From positions 1 through 64,000 of the forward strand of contig CAMBZJ010000001.1 in assembly GCA_945872365.1 (NCBI GenBank): a stretch of DNA of 64,000 nucleotides, given 5' to 3'. The notes under the pieces were generated by a model. It searched no databases and was not told where the DNA came from. It worked only from the letters and a program-made list of their open reading frames with translations. Origin of the DNA: Klebsiella pneumoniae. GTDB taxonomy: Bacteria; Desulfobacterota; Binatia; UBA12015. Made by a program: the position numbers and the translations under genes. Position 1 is the first letter of the stretch, and the number at the start of each line of letters is the position of its first letter. Positions 41,807 through 51,339 of this stretch are shown here, piece after piece.

Positions 41807-42961
41807 TCAATCGAGTTCGCGGCGGAAGACCATCGCCCTCGAGAGGCGCGACTCGTCGTAGCCTTCCCACTTCCCAACCGGCACCGAGCGCGCCGCCACC
41901 GAGCGGAAACCCTCGCGTCGGAAGAACTGGGCGGCGCGTTCGGCCGTCGTCACGGCGAAGACGTAGGCGAGTTCGGCGCGACGTGCTTCGTCGACCAGCC
42001 GGCGCACCAGTCGGTAGCCGATCCCCTCGCCCTTGAAGCGCGTGATCGTGTAGAGCCCGATGATCTCGCCCGCCGACTCGTCCGCGTAGGGTTCGGTGCG
42101 CAGCGCCCCGATTCCGGCCAGTTGGTCGCCCGCGATCCACGCGCCGAAGCCGTTCAGCAGAAGTTCGCCGATCTCGCGCGGACTGCGCGGCTTGAGCAGG
42201 CCCTCCTTCTGTCCACGCTCGACCAGGCGCTCGACCTCGTGGAAGTCGTCGATGCCGAGCCGGTCGACGCGCCAATAGGCGCCACGCGTGAACAGCGTGC
42301 CGCTGCCTTCGTAGCTGAAGAGCTCGCGGGCGAGTCCGCTCAGGCGACAGAGGTTCACCGATCCGACGCCGCCGGCGAGCACGCGGTCGATGTCGCTCAG
42401 CAAGCCGCGCCGACGCGACAGCCCCTGGAACTCGGCCTCGCCCGCGGCGAGCAGTACGTCGAGCGCGTGCTCGTCGAGAAACGAGATCGTGCGCCGCGAA
42501 CCCCTCTCGACCAGGCCGCCGGCCTTGTCGACCAGCACGAGCTTGTGGACCCGCAGTCGCTCGGCGATCCGGCAGGCGACCGGCGCCGCAGGTCCGTCGT
42601 GCAGGACGATTCCCAGCGAACGCACCCGGAGCACCTGCCAGACGCCCGCGAAGGACTCCTCGACGTCGTCGGCATCCCAGGCCACGGTGTCGCCCCGACG
42701 GCCGAGCGCCCTGCTCGGCCGCTCGACCCTTCCGGGTGGCAGGCCGAGGAACCTACGCAGCTTGCCCGGGGTCGAACTCGCGAGCGGCGCGTCGCCGACG
42801 ACCACCAAGACGCGGGATTCGTGGCGCACCAGATCGGCGACGACCGAGCGCAGGCGACGGCGCGCCGTGACCCCGGCGAGCGAGCGGTGACCGATCGAGA
42901 AGACGAGCGTTCGATCGTGGAATTCGTCGAGGTAGAAGTCCTTTTCGGCCGAGGTCGCCAT
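41807..42961 (-). CDS. N-acetylglutamate synthase-like protein: degenerate amino-acid-kinase fold plus GNAT domain
   Basis: The 384-residue product resembles ArgA. Residues about 1-240 look like a divergent amino-acid-kinase domain: KLVLVDKAGGLVERG, GVGSVNLCRLSGLARELFSY and EGSGTLFTRGAYWRV follow the ArgA layout. The C-terminal GNAT acetyltransferase domain (about residues 245-384) has EIIGLYTITRFKGEGIGYRL with the pyrophosphate loop, and LAYVFAVTTAERAAQFFRRE. If it is ArgA-like it would make N-acetylglutamate for arginine synthesis. The kinase core is too diverged to be sure, and it may act only as a regulatory domain. ATG 42961 is chosen over the longer frame. Confidence 0.78.
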   Translation of the reverse strand: MATSAEKDFYLDEFHDRTLVFSIGHRSLAGVTARRRLRSVVADLVRHESRVLVVVGDAPLASSTPGKLRRFLGLPPGRVERPSRALGRRGDTVAWDADDVEESFAGVWQVLRVRSLGIVLHDGPAAPVACRIAERLRVHKLVLVDKAGGLVERGSRRTISFLDEHALDVLLAAGEAEFQGLSRRRGLLSDIDRVLAGGVGSVNLCRLSGLARELFSYEGSGTLFTRGAYWRVDRLGIDDFHEVERLVERGQKEGLLKPRSPREIGELLLNGFGAWIAGDQLAGIGALRTEPYADESAGEIIGLYTITRFKGEGIGYRLVRRLVDEARRAELAYVFAVTTAERAAQFFRREGFRSVAARSVPVGKWEGYDESRLSRAMVFRRELD

Positions 42962-43049
42962 CGCGCCGGGCGGCTCTAGCACAGGGCGGCCCGGGTGACG
43001 ACGCCGCGCGTTGCCCGCAGCGGGTGGAGCGACTAGAGAATCGGCGCGC

Positions 43050-44855
43050 ATGCCGATCGACGCCGCGACATCACGCCGTCGGGGACGCGCTGGGCGCGCC
43101 CCCGGGATCCTCGCCGGCCTCGTCGTCGTCGCTCTCGTCGGATCGGCCCCGCTGGCGGCGGCCCGCGACCGGGCCCGGGGCGAAGCAGCCCGCGGGCGCC
43201 CCGTTGATCGCGCGTTGCGGCGACCGGCGGGCGGCGTAGTCGCGGCCGAGAACCCGCTCGCCGCAGAGGTCGGCGCGCGCGTCCTGCGCGACGGTGGCTC
43301 CGCGGTCGACGCGGCCATCGCCACCGCGCTCGCCGCCTGCGTGGTCGTGCCCTCGTCCTGCGGGCTTGGCGGCGGCGGCTTCCTGGTCCTGTGGGACCCG
43401 GTCGCACGTCGGGCGCGCGCGCTCGACTTTCGCGAAACCGCCCCGGCGGCGCTGCGCGAAGAACTCTTCGAGAGAGACGGGAGCGCCGTCCCGGAGCGCA
43501 GCCGCCGCGGCGGACTCGCCGTAGGCGTGCCCGGCGAGATCGCCGGACTCGCGGCCGCCCACCGTCGTTACGGGCGGCTCCCGTGGCACCGACTCGTCGA
43601 ACCGGCCGCCCGACTGGCGCGCGACGGCTTTCCCGCGACCGAGCACCTCGCGAAGCAGATCGCCGCGAACGCGACCGCGATCGCCGCCGACCCGACCCTC
43701 GCGGCGATCTTCCTCGACGGGCACGGACGGCCGCCCGCAGCCGGCTCGATCGTGCGCAATCCCGACCTGGCCGACACGCTCGACGCGATCGCCACGCGCG
43801 GGCCGTCCGCGTTCTATCGCGGCCGCGTCGCGCGGGCGCTCGCCCGTGCCGCGCGCGAGCGCGGCGGCGTGCTGTCCGAGCACGACCTCGTCGCCTACCG
43901 CCCGCTCTGGCGCGAACCGCTGGTCGTCCCCTACCGCGGTGCGATCGTGTACACGATGCCGCCGCCGAGCGGCGGCGGCCCGGCCCTCGTGGCTGCCTTG
44001 CGTACCCTCGAGCGCTACGACGTCGCGGCCCTCGGCGTCGACTCGCCCACCCGCTGGCAACTCTACGCCGAGATCCTGAAGCACGCCTTCGCCGACCGGG
44101 CTCGCCTGGCCGGGGACCCGGGCTTCGGCGCGCCGCTCCGCCGGTCGCCCGGCGCCGTGCCGGCCGGTCGACTCACAGCCTCGGCCACGCACCCGCCCGC
44201 CTTCTACGGCACCGACGCCGCACCGCCGGCCGATAGCGGGACCAGCCATGTTTCGGTACTTTGCGCGGACGGGAGCGCCGCGGCGCTGACGACGACCCTG
44301 AACACCGCCTTCGGTGCGCTGGTCGGCGTACCGGGTACGGGGATCGTGTTGAACGACGAGATCGACGACTTCAGCTTCCAGGCTCCGAACGCCTTCGGCC
44401 TGGCACCCGGCCGCGTGAACCACCTGGCCCCGGGCAAGCGCCCCGCAAGTTCCATGACCCCGACGATCGCCCTCCGTGACGGACGCCCGGTGGTCGCCGT
44501 CGGGGCCTCGGGAGGTCCGCTGATCGTGAGTGCGACCCTCGAGGTGCTGACCAACGTCCTCGATTTCGGGCTCGCCCCCGAGGCCGCGGTCGCCTCCCCC
44601 CGCATCCATCACCAGTGGCAGCCCGACGTCCTGCTGGTCGAGCCCACCGTCCGCGCGGTCGACCGCGCGGCGCTCGAACGGGTCGGCCACTCCCTGCGCG
44701 AGATCCGGTCGGTAGCCGCCGCGAGCCTCGCGACGAGCGGAGCGGCCGGATTCTCCGGCGCCGGCGACGCCCGCAAGGGCGGTGCCGCGCGCAACGCCGA
44801 GGATCTCCCGCCGCCTGCCCCGACTCGCGCGCCCGGCGCGGGCGGAAACCCCTGA
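43050..44855 (+). CDS. ggt: gamma-glutamyltransferase (Ntn hydrolase)
   Basis: GGT cleaves and transfers the gamma-glutamyl group of glutathione in the periplasm. The 601-residue precursor has a Sec-type signal (about residues 18-40). The autoprocessing site Thr398 (SGTSHVSVL) becomes the N-terminal nucleophile of the small subunit. CGLGGGGFLVLWD, DFRETAPAAL, PGEIAGLAAAHRRYGRLPW and SSMTPTI match the family. The C-terminus carries an unusual Pro/Ala/Gly-rich tail of about 35 residues. A glycosyltransferase gene starts 13 bases after it, so it heads the polysaccharide cluster. Confidence 0.95.
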   Translation: MPIDAATSRRRGRAGRAPGILAGLVVVALVGSAPLAAARDRARGEAARGRPVDRALRRPAGGVVAAENPLAAEVGARVLRDGGSAVDAAIATALAACVVVPSSCGLGGGGFLVLWDPVARRARALDFRETAPAALREELFERDGSAVPERSRRGGLAVGVPGEIAGLAAAHRRYGRLPWHRLVEPAARLARDGFPATEHLAKQIAANATAIAADPTLAAIFLDGHGRPPAAGSIVRNPDLADTLDAIATRGPSAFYRGRVARALARAARERGGVLSEHDLVAYRPLWREPLVVPYRGAIVYTMPPPSGGGPALVAALRTLERYDVAALGVDSPTRWQLYAEILKHAFADRARLAGDPGFGAPLRRSPGAVPAGRLTASATHPPAFYGTDAAPPADSGTSHVSVLCADGSAAALTTTLNTAFGALVGVPGTGIVLNDEIDDFSFQAPNAFGLAPGRVNHLAPGKRPASSMTPTIALRDGRPVVAVGASGGPLIVSATLEVLTNVLDFGLAPEAAVASPRIHHQWQPDVLLVEPTVRAVDRAALERVGHSLREIRSVAAASLATSGAAGFSGAGDARKGGAARNAEDLPPPAPTRAPGAGGNP

Positions 44856-44868
44856 AGGAACCGCCGAC

Positions 44869-45792
44869 ATGGCCGCCGAGTCCGCCAACCCCAGCATTTC
44901 GGTCATCGTTCCCACGCGCGACCGCGCGCGCAGCCTGAAACTGCTGCTCGAGAGCTTCGACCGGCTCGATCCGCCGCCGGTCCCCTATGAGATCATCGTC
45001 GCCGACAATGGCTCGACGGACGACACCCCGCGCATCCTCGCCGAGTGGCGCACAGCGGGTCCCAACCGGGACTCGGTGCGCGTCGTCGAGCCGGGCAAGT
45101 CGCGCGCCGTGAACACGGCGATCGCGCGATCGCGCGGCGACCTCATCGCGATGGTCGACGACGACGTCGTAGCGGAGCCGCGCTGGCTCGCCGAGGTCTG
45201 GGACTACTTCACGCGCCACGACTGCGCCGCAGCGCAGGGTTCCGTCGTCTGGCCGCCCGAGGCGATGGCGGACCCGGCGCTCTACGCACTCCTCGACCGC
45301 TACCGCACGATCGTGCACCTCGACCTGCCGCCGGACACCGTCCGCACCCGGCTGACCGGCGCGAACATGACGGTTCGCCGGCACACCTTCGCGGTCGTCG
45401 GCACGTTCAACGAGGCGATCGGCCCGGGAGCCGCCGGACTGAGCGAGGACAACGAACTCGCCGATCGCATCCTGCGCCACGGGGGCTGGATCGGCTACAT
45501 GAGCCTCGCGCGCGTCATCCACGAGATCGACCGTGCGCGCCTCACCGAGGAGTACTTCCGCGAGTATCATCGCAGGCAGGGGCGCAGCCGGTACGCCTAC
45601 AAGCACAACCGCATCTTCTCGAGCATTCTGCCCAACATGGCGAAGGCGGCGGGGCACTACGCGCTCTACACGGTCACCGGCAACACGCGTCGCCGCTATC
45701 GCGCGAAGGGTCGCTATTTCCACTACCGCGAGATGCTAGATCTCGCTCTCGCCGAGCGCGGGTTTCGCGACGCGGCGCGCTCGCGGACCTGA
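44869..45792 (+). CDS. family 2 glycosyltransferase
   Basis: The 307-residue GT-A protein begins with the typical SVIVPTRDRARSLKLLLES, then EIIVADNGSTDDTPRIL and the DXD-type metal motif DLIAMVDDDVV. SEDNELADRILRHG and WIGYMS resemble the catalytic-base region. No membrane helices are seen. It is followed two bases later by another GT2 and then an O-antigen ligase-like gene, which points to surface polysaccharide or lipid-linked glycan synthesis. ATG 44869 has AAGGA upstream. Confidence 0.9.
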   Translation: MAAESANPSISVIVPTRDRARSLKLLLESFDRLDPPPVPYEIIVADNGSTDDTPRILAEWRTAGPNRDSVRVVEPGKSRAVNTAIARSRGDLIAMVDDDVVAEPRWLAEVWDYFTRHDCAAAQGSVVWPPEAMADPALYALLDRYRTIVHLDLPPDTVRTRLTGANMTVRRHTFAVVGTFNEAIGPGAAGLSEDNELADRILRHGGWIGYMSLARVIHEIDRARLTEEYFREYHRRQGRSRYAYKHNRIFSSILPNMAKAAGHYALYTVTGNTRRRYRAKGRYFHYREMLDLALAERGFRDAARSRT

Positions 45793-45793
45793 T

Positions 45794-46690
45794 TTGCGGA
45801 TCTCGGCGGTCATCGCGGCCCACGACGCGGAGCCCTGGCTCGGCGAAGCGATCGACAGCGCACTGCGGGAGTTGCCGGCCGACTCGGAACTCGTCGTCGT
45901 CGACGACGGTTCGACCGACGGCACCCCGGCCCTTCTCGAAGGCTACCGCGACCGCGCGACCCTGCTGCGCAACGACACGGCCCGGGGCCCCGGGTTCTCC
46001 CGCAACCGCGGGGCCGGGGCCGCCCGTGGCGAGATCCTCGCCTTCCACGACGCCGACGACGTGGTGCTGCCAGGGCGCTTCTCCGAGTTGGCCGCCGTCC
46101 TGGAATCGCGGCCCGAGGTCGATCTCGTCTTCGGCAACGGCTTCAAGATCGACGAGACCGGGCATCGCCTGGGGCCGGTCATCCCCCGGCGCTACACGCG
46201 ACGACTGCTCCAGCGATGCGGCCCGGCCGAGATGCTGATCGGCGGCTTCGTCTACCCCCAGGCGCTCAGCATCCGGCGCGAGCGCTTCGAGAGCCTCGGG
46301 GGCTTCATGCATGCGCGGGTCGAAGACTGGGAGTTCGCGCTGCGGGCGTCCCTTGAACTGAACATGCTCTTCGTCGACCAGCCCGTCTTCCTGTACCGCC
46401 GGCATTCCGGCAGCATGACGATGAAGCAGAACGTCTACGCCCAGCAGATGCTCGACATGCTCGAGCGCTTCGTCGCGGAGAATCCCGAGATCGTGCGTCG
46501 CATCCCGGCTCGCCAAATCGCCGACGCCCGCGCCCGGCGCTGGGTGCGGGCCGGCAAGCACCGCCTGCGTGCCGGGGACCACGCCGGCGCGCTCGAGGCG
46601 ATGCGGCGCGCGGTCGAACTCCGACCCCTTTCGCCCTACTACCGCTGGCGCCTCCTCACCCTGCCCCGCGCGAGCGCGGCGGGCGCCTGA
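45794..46690 (+). CDS. family 2 glycosyltransferase
   Basis: The 298-residue product has ISAVIAAHDAEPWLGEAIDS, ELVVVDDGSTDGT and the metal motif AFHDADDVVLPG. The late region includes GGFMHARVEDWEFALR, the ED-type catalytic base. The only start in frame next to the upstream stop is TTG 45794, one base downstream of the previous stop codon, so coupling is likely. The last about 40 residues form Ala/Arg-rich helices resembling a single TPR-like repeat. Confidence 0.88.
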   Translation: MRISAVIAAHDAEPWLGEAIDSALRELPADSELVVVDDGSTDGTPALLEGYRDRATLLRNDTARGPGFSRNRGAGAARGEILAFHDADDVVLPGRFSELAAVLESRPEVDLVFGNGFKIDETGHRLGPVIPRRYTRRLLQRCGPAEMLIGGFVYPQALSIRRERFESLGGFMHARVEDWEFALRASLELNMLFVDQPVFLYRRHSGSMTMKQNVYAQQMLDMLERFVAENPEIVRRIPARQIADARARRWVRAGKHRLRAGDHAGALEAMRRAVELRPLSPYYRWRLLTLPRASAAGA

Positions 46691-46707
46691 GGCGGATCGG
46701 CCGCGCG

Positions 46708-48000
46708 ATGCTGGACGCCCTGCGCGAGCGCCCGCAGCTCGCCTTCCTCCGCCGGGTGCTCGGACCGTTGACGGCGGCGATGTTCGCGATCCTGGCGGTG
46801 GCGCTGTTGCTCGGGCGCTTCCCGCTGCCCGGCGGCGAGTCGTTCAGCTACAACAGCCTCGCGCGCAACATGGTCATCGTGGCGCTGGTGGGCCACCTGG
46901 TCGGGGCCGACGGCCTGCGCTTCACGCGCTCGCCCGTGGGCACGGCGCTGCTCCTCTACCTAGCCGCGGCGGTTCTCTCGATCGCGGCGAACCGCGGCTG
47001 GTGGGGCGACCTGCGCGGCTTCGCGGCGGCGGTCGGCGTGTTCTACACGGCGCGCGCGTTCGCGGGCTCTCCGACGGGCATGCGCTGGGTCTTCCACTGG
47101 CTCGGGATCGTCGCCGTCGGCGTCGTCCTGCGCGAGATCGTCGCCGACCCGGCGATCCTCGCGATGCACGAGTCCGCGCGCGAGAACCTGGTGACCGACC
47201 ATCCGAACACGCTCGGTTTCCTGTTCGCACTGCTCACGCCGCTGTTCCTCGGACGCATCGAGCACCCCGAGGATCGCCGACCGGCGATCCTCTACGCGGC
47301 CGTGTCGATCCTGGGCGTGGCCCTCACGTTCTCGCGCTCGGCCTGGCTCGGGCTCACGCTCGCCGTGATCGCGGTCGGATTCGCCGCCCGTGCGAGGGAG
47401 GGCCGGCCGGGTCCCGCTCCGGGAGTCGTCCTGGCGGGTACCGCGGCGGCCCTCGGCATGGGACTCGTGGTCGCCTGGCTCTCGATGGGACGCGGCGAGG
47501 CCGACGCGCAGAGATTGCGGATCATCGAGACTTCGTTCTCGCTCTTCCGCGAGCACCCGCTCTTCGGGATCGGCTTCGGCAGCAGGAACCTCGGCACGCT
47601 GTTCCCGGCACGCTACATCGAGTTGTTCGGGCAGAGCCTCTTCCTCTTCCATTCCCACAACTTTGCGGTCGATGCGCTCACCGGCAGCGGCATCCCCGGG
47701 GCACTGGCGGCGGTCTGGCTCCTGCTGCGCCTGGTCCAACTCGCACTCCGGGCCTGGCGTCAACCGGGCGACCTCTCGCGCATCGAAGGAGTCTCGCTCG
47801 CGGCCTCGATCGGCGTCTTCCTGATGCTCTGCCTGATGGACATGCCTTTCTACCACGGCCGGCTGATGTTCCTGTTCGTGGTCGCCTGGGCCTACGTCGA
47901 GCGCCGGGTGGATGTCGCGGAGCAGGCGCCGAGCAGGTGGTCGAGCGGGGCCGGCCCGGACGGCGGCGCCGACATCGCCAGCCGCCTCGTTGCCGGGTAG
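46708..48000 (+). CDS. O-antigen ligase / polymerase (Wzy_C)-family membrane protein
   Basis: The 430-residue product has about ten to twelve transmembrane helices. The large periplasmic loop characteristic of O-antigen ligases and Wzy polymerases contains FREHPLFGIGFGSRNLG and FHSHNFAVDALTGSGIPG, matching the PF04932 core with its conserved His and Gly. It would attach or polymerise glycan units on a lipid carrier. It follows two GT2 genes on the same strand. Confidence 0.87.
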   Translation: MLDALRERPQLAFLRRVLGPLTAAMFAILAVALLLGRFPLPGGESFSYNSLARNMVIVALVGHLVGADGLRFTRSPVGTALLLYLAAAVLSIAANRGWWGDLRGFAAAVGVFYTARAFAGSPTGMRWVFHWLGIVAVGVVLREIVADPAILAMHESARENLVTDHPNTLGFLFALLTPLFLGRIEHPEDRRPAILYAAVSILGVALTFSRSAWLGLTLAVIAVGFAARAREGRPGPAPGVVLAGTAAALGMGLVVAWLSMGRGEADAQRLRIIETSFSLFREHPLFGIGFGSRNLGTLFPARYIELFGQSLFLFHSHNFAVDALTGSGIPGALAAVWLLLRLVQLALRAWRQPGDLSRIEGVSLAASIGVFLMLCLMDMPFYHGRLMFLFVVAWAYVERRVDVAEQAPSRWSSGAGPDGGADIASRLVAG

Positions 48001-48077
48001 GCGGCCCGGGGCGCGCCCTCCGAGGTGTGCCCGGGCCCCGCTTGCTTCGCGCCGGCCGCTGGGAAACAACCCGCCGA

Positions 48078-48890
48078 ATGAAGGGTCTGCGCGACTATCA
48101 GGGACGAAGCGCAATCGTCACCGGAGCCTCGACCGGGCTCGGCGCGGAATTCGCACGCCAATTCGCGCGGCGCGGCATGCGGGTCGCCCTCGTCTCGCGC
48201 CGGCTCGACGAGCTCGAGAAGGTGGCCGCGGGCATCCGCCGGGAAGGTGGCGACGCGATCGTCATTCCCTGCGACGTCGGCGACCGGGGAGCCGTGATGC
48301 GCGCGGCGGAAGAAGCCCGCGCCAGGCTCGGGCGCGTCGACCTCCTGGTGAACAATGCCGGCTACAACACCCACATGCTCTTCAAGGACCACCCGCTCGA
48401 CGACGTCGAGCGCATGGTGCAGGTCAACGTCCTCGGCCAGATCTACTGGATCAAGGCCGTCCTGCCCGCGATGCGGGAGCGCGGCGAGGGCTGGATCGTG
48501 AACCTCTCGTCGGTCGCGGGCAAGCTTGGCCAACCCGACGAGGCGGTCTACGCGGCGACCAAGTTCGCGATCGCGGGGCTCTCCGAGAGCATCGCCTACG
48601 AGTTCGACCCGCTCGGCATCCACGTCCTCTGCGTGCATCCGGCGGTCGTGCGCACCGAGATGTTCACCCCGGAAGTGCTCGCCCGCATGCCGGACGTCGC
48701 CAAGCGCAGCTTCATCGACGCCGACGTATTCTGCGAGGCGGTCATCGCGGCACTGGCCCGCGGCGCCTACGAAGTCACCGTGCCCCGCCATGTCGGCATC
48801 GCCTACTTCTTCCGCCTGCTCATGCCCGGCCTGTTCCGACGCCAGACCGCGAAGTTCCGCCTCCCGGTGATCCCCGACCTGACCACCTGA
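48078..48890 (+). CDS. short-chain dehydrogenase/reductase
   Basis: The 270-residue SDR has the NAD(P) motif IVTGASTGLGAEFARQF, NNAG, the catalytic Ser in NLSSVAGKLG and YAATK (YxxxK). The C-terminus ends with a hydrophobic stretch (about residues 240-257, IAYFFRLLMPGLF) seen in membrane-associated SDRs of lipid metabolism. The substrate is not readable. It follows the polysaccharide genes by 77 bases and may belong to a different unit. Confidence 0.9.
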   Translation: MKGLRDYQGRSAIVTGASTGLGAEFARQFARRGMRVALVSRRLDELEKVAAGIRREGGDAIVIPCDVGDRGAVMRAAEEARARLGRVDLLVNNAGYNTHMLFKDHPLDDVERMVQVNVLGQIYWIKAVLPAMRERGEGWIVNLSSVAGKLGQPDEAVYAATKFAIAGLSESIAYEFDPLGIHVLCVHPAVVRTEMFTPEVLARMPDVAKRSFIDADVFCEAVIAALARGAYEVTVPRHVGIAYFFRLLMPGLFRRQTAKFRLPVIPDLTT

Positions 48891-49079
48891 AGCCGGCGCG
48901 GGATGGATCGCCGCGACGCGGCGACTTGTCGGGACTCCGGCCGCCTTCTAACGCGTCGCGTCAGCCGCGCCGGCGCCAGCGAGTCCGTTGCGGCCCCCTT
49001 GCGCGGCGACTAGGTTCTGGCGTGGTGGGTGTGGAACCATGCGACCGGACGCGGTCGCGTGGCGGCGAGGAGGACTGAG

Positions 49080-49670
49080 ATGTCGGAGAAGCACTTGATC
49101 GAGACCGAGGTCGACCCGGCGATTCCGCCCGAGGTCGCCGTCTTCTCCTACTACCGCAATGCCGAGCAGCATGGGGCGAACCTGCTCTTCCGGCTGCTGC
49201 GCCACCTCGAGGAGCCCGACGCCCAGATCCAGCTTTCGCAGCACCTCGCCGACGAGACGCGCCACGCGTGGCTCTGGACCGAGCGCATCGTTCGCGCGGG
49301 CTCCAAGCCGCTGGTCGTGTGCGACGGCTACCAGACCCGGATCGGACGCGCGGCCGGCATGCCGCGCGACGTACTCGACCTGCTGGCGCTCACGGTCGTC
49401 GTCGAACAGCGTGCCCTGCGGCGGTATCAGCAGCACCTGCGACGTCCGGGTCTGGACGCAGACACCGAGCAGGTGCTCCGCTCCGTCACGTCCGACGAGG
49501 CCTGGCACATCGACTGGATCCGCACCTACGGACGCGATCTTGCGGAGCAGCGCGGCAAGCGCGGACGATTCGACGAGGCGATCGCGAAGTACCGCAAGAT
49601 CGACGCCGAGGTCGTCGCCCATCTCGAGGCGGCCGAGCGCGAGGCGATCGGCGGCGAACTCGGGATCTGA
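49080..49670 (+). CDS. ferritin-like di-iron domain protein
   Basis: The 196-residue all-helical product has two ExxH-type metal motifs (ADETRHAWLW and TSDEAWHIDW) about 90 residues apart and two further Glu on helices (YRNAEQHG, VVVEQRAL). This is the four-helix di-carboxylate pattern of ferritin-like oxidases/hydroxylases. The overall pattern is closest to MiaE or COQ7-like families, but no assignment is safe. An excellent GGAGG ribosome-binding site precedes ATG 49080. Confidence 0.8.
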   Translation: MSEKHLIETEVDPAIPPEVAVFSYYRNAEQHGANLLFRLLRHLEEPDAQIQLSQHLADETRHAWLWTERIVRAGSKPLVVCDGYQTRIGRAAGMPRDVLDLLALTVVVEQRALRRYQQHLRRPGLDADTEQVLRSVTSDEAWHIDWIRTYGRDLAEQRGKRGRFDEAIAKYRKIDAEVVAHLEAAEREAIGGELGI

Positions 49671-49698
49671 GCCGGGCCGCCCGGTCGCTGCCGGCCAC

Positions 49699-50034
49699 AT
49701 GCGCTTCAAGCCGCGATCGCGCCCGGGTACACCCGCAGCCGGTGGCGTGGATCACGAGGCCGTCTTTCGCGAGGCGCGGCGCGAGCAACTCGCCCGCTCC
49801 CAGGGCTATCGCGAGCGTTCCCTCGCGCTCCACGGCTGGATCTGCGCGCGCTGCGCGCGGGAGTTCGAGTCCTCGAATCTCCACCTGCTGACCGTCCACC
49901 ACCGCGACGGCAAACACGACCGCAACCCTCCCGACGGCAGCAACTGGGAAAACCTGTGCGTCGATTGCCACGACGCCGAGCACGCCGTGGGCCTGCTCGG
50001 CGACTACCTGACCGGACGCGACCGGCGCCGATGA
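49699..50034 (+). CDS. YajD-type HNH nuclease
   Basis: The 111-residue protein has the HNH motif of the YajD family: CARCAREFESSNLHLLTVHH, DGKHDRNPPDGSNWENLCVD and CHDAEH. Four Cys form the zinc knuckle (CARC, CVDC) around HH and N. The gene starts 28 bases after the ferritin-like gene. YajD proteins are widespread small nucleases of unclear role. Confidence 0.92.
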   Translation: MRFKPRSRPGTPAAGGVDHEAVFREARREQLARSQGYRERSLALHGWICARCAREFESSNLHLLTVHHRDGKHDRNPPDGSNWENLCVDCHDAEHAVGLLGDYLTGRDRRR

Positions 50035-50199
50035 CACTTCCGCGCGGCGGCGCGATCGGCAGCACCACCTTCGACCCCCGCTCCGACCGGGAGAGGCACG
50101 CGAAGCGGATCCGGCACCATCCGTTGGACCGCGCCCACGGCTTTCCGTAGAGGTGGCCGGCGAAGCGGCGCGCCCCGATGCCGCGAGAAGGAGACGCGC

Positions 50200-51333
50200 G
50201 TGGGTCCACTCGAAGGAATCAGGATCGTCGAGGTCGCGGGCATCGGCCCCGGCCCTTTCTGCGCGATGATGCTCTCGGATATGGGCGCGGAGGTCCTGCG
50301 CGTCGATCGCGCCGACCGGGTGCGCGGCGGCGGCGTATCGTTCGACCTCCTGAACCGCGGCCGGCGTTCGATCGGCGTGGACCTGAAGAACCCCGAGGGC
50401 GTCGCCGTCGTCCTCGACCTGGTCGGGCGGGCCGACGGACTCGTCGAGGGATTCCGTCCCGGGGTGATGGAGAAACTCGGCCTCGGTCCCGACGCCAGCC
50501 TCGCCCGCAACCCGCGACTCGTCTACGGCCGCATGACCGGCTGGGGCCAGGAAGGCCCGATGGCGAAGGCCGCCGGCCACGACATCAACTACATCGCGCT
50601 CGCCGGCGCCCTCGAGCCGATCGGTCGCGCCGGCGAGCCGCCGCTCCCGCCGCTCAACCTCATCGGCGACTTCGGTGGCGGCGGCCTCATGCTCGCCTTC
50701 GGCATGGCCTGCGCGCTCGTCGAACGCCAGCGCTCCGGCAAGGGGCAGGTCGTGGACGCCGCGATGGTCGACGGCGCCGCGATCCTCATGACCATGTTCC
50801 ACGGTTTCCGCCAGGGCGGCTTCTGGAAGGACGAGCGCGGCACGAACATGCTCGACACCGGCGCCTGGTTCTACGACGTCTACGAGTGCAAGGACGGCAA
50901 GTACGTCTCGATCGGTTCGATCGAACCCCAATTCTGCGCGCAATTGCTCGCGCTGACGGGACTCGACCAAGAGAATCTGCCGCCCCAGATGGACCATGGC
51001 CAATGGCCGGCCATGAAGGAGCGCATGAAGGCGGTGTTCCTGCAGAAGACCCGCGAGGAGTGGTGCGCGATCATGGAGGGAACCGACGTCTGCTTCGCGC
51101 CGGTGCTCTCGATGGCGGAGGCCCCCGCCCATCCCCACATGCGCGCGCGCGAGACGTTCGTCGAGCGCGACGGCTTCGTGCAGCCGGCTCCCGCGCCCCG
51201 GTTCAGCCGCACCGCGCCCGCGATCCAGGGCCCCCCGGCCCACCCCGGGCAGCACACCGACGCGGCCCTCGCCGACTGGGGACTCGACGCGGGCGCGATC
51301 GCGAAACTGCGCGGGACCGGCGCGATCGCCTGA
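50200..51333 (+). CDS. CaiB/BaiF family (class III) CoA transferase or alpha-methylacyl-CoA racemase
   Basis: The 377-residue protein has the class III signature: GIRIVEVAGIGPGPFCAMML, LNRGRRSIGVDLKNPEG, YGRMTGWGQEGPMAKAAGHD and the catalytic Asp in GKGQVVDAAMVDGAA. The His/Asp layout and GHDINYIALAGAL favour the alpha-methylacyl-CoA racemase branch, but the CoA-transferase branch cannot be excluded. GTG 50200 has a GAAGGAG site. It is convergent with the fused sulfatase gene. Confidence 0.9.
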   Translation: MGPLEGIRIVEVAGIGPGPFCAMMLSDMGAEVLRVDRADRVRGGGVSFDLLNRGRRSIGVDLKNPEGVAVVLDLVGRADGLVEGFRPGVMEKLGLGPDASLARNPRLVYGRMTGWGQEGPMAKAAGHDINYIALAGALEPIGRAGEPPLPPLNLIGDFGGGGLMLAFGMACALVERQRSGKGQVVDAAMVDGAAILMTMFHGFRQGGFWKDERGTNMLDTGAWFYDVYECKDGKYVSIGSIEPQFCAQLLALTGLDQENLPPQMDHGQWPAMKERMKAVFLQKTREEWCAIMEGTDVCFAPVLSMAEAPAHPHMRARETFVERDGFVQPAPAPRFSRTAPAIQGPPAHPGQHTDAALADWGLDAGAIAKLRGTGAIA

Positions 51334-51339
51334 CCGGGG

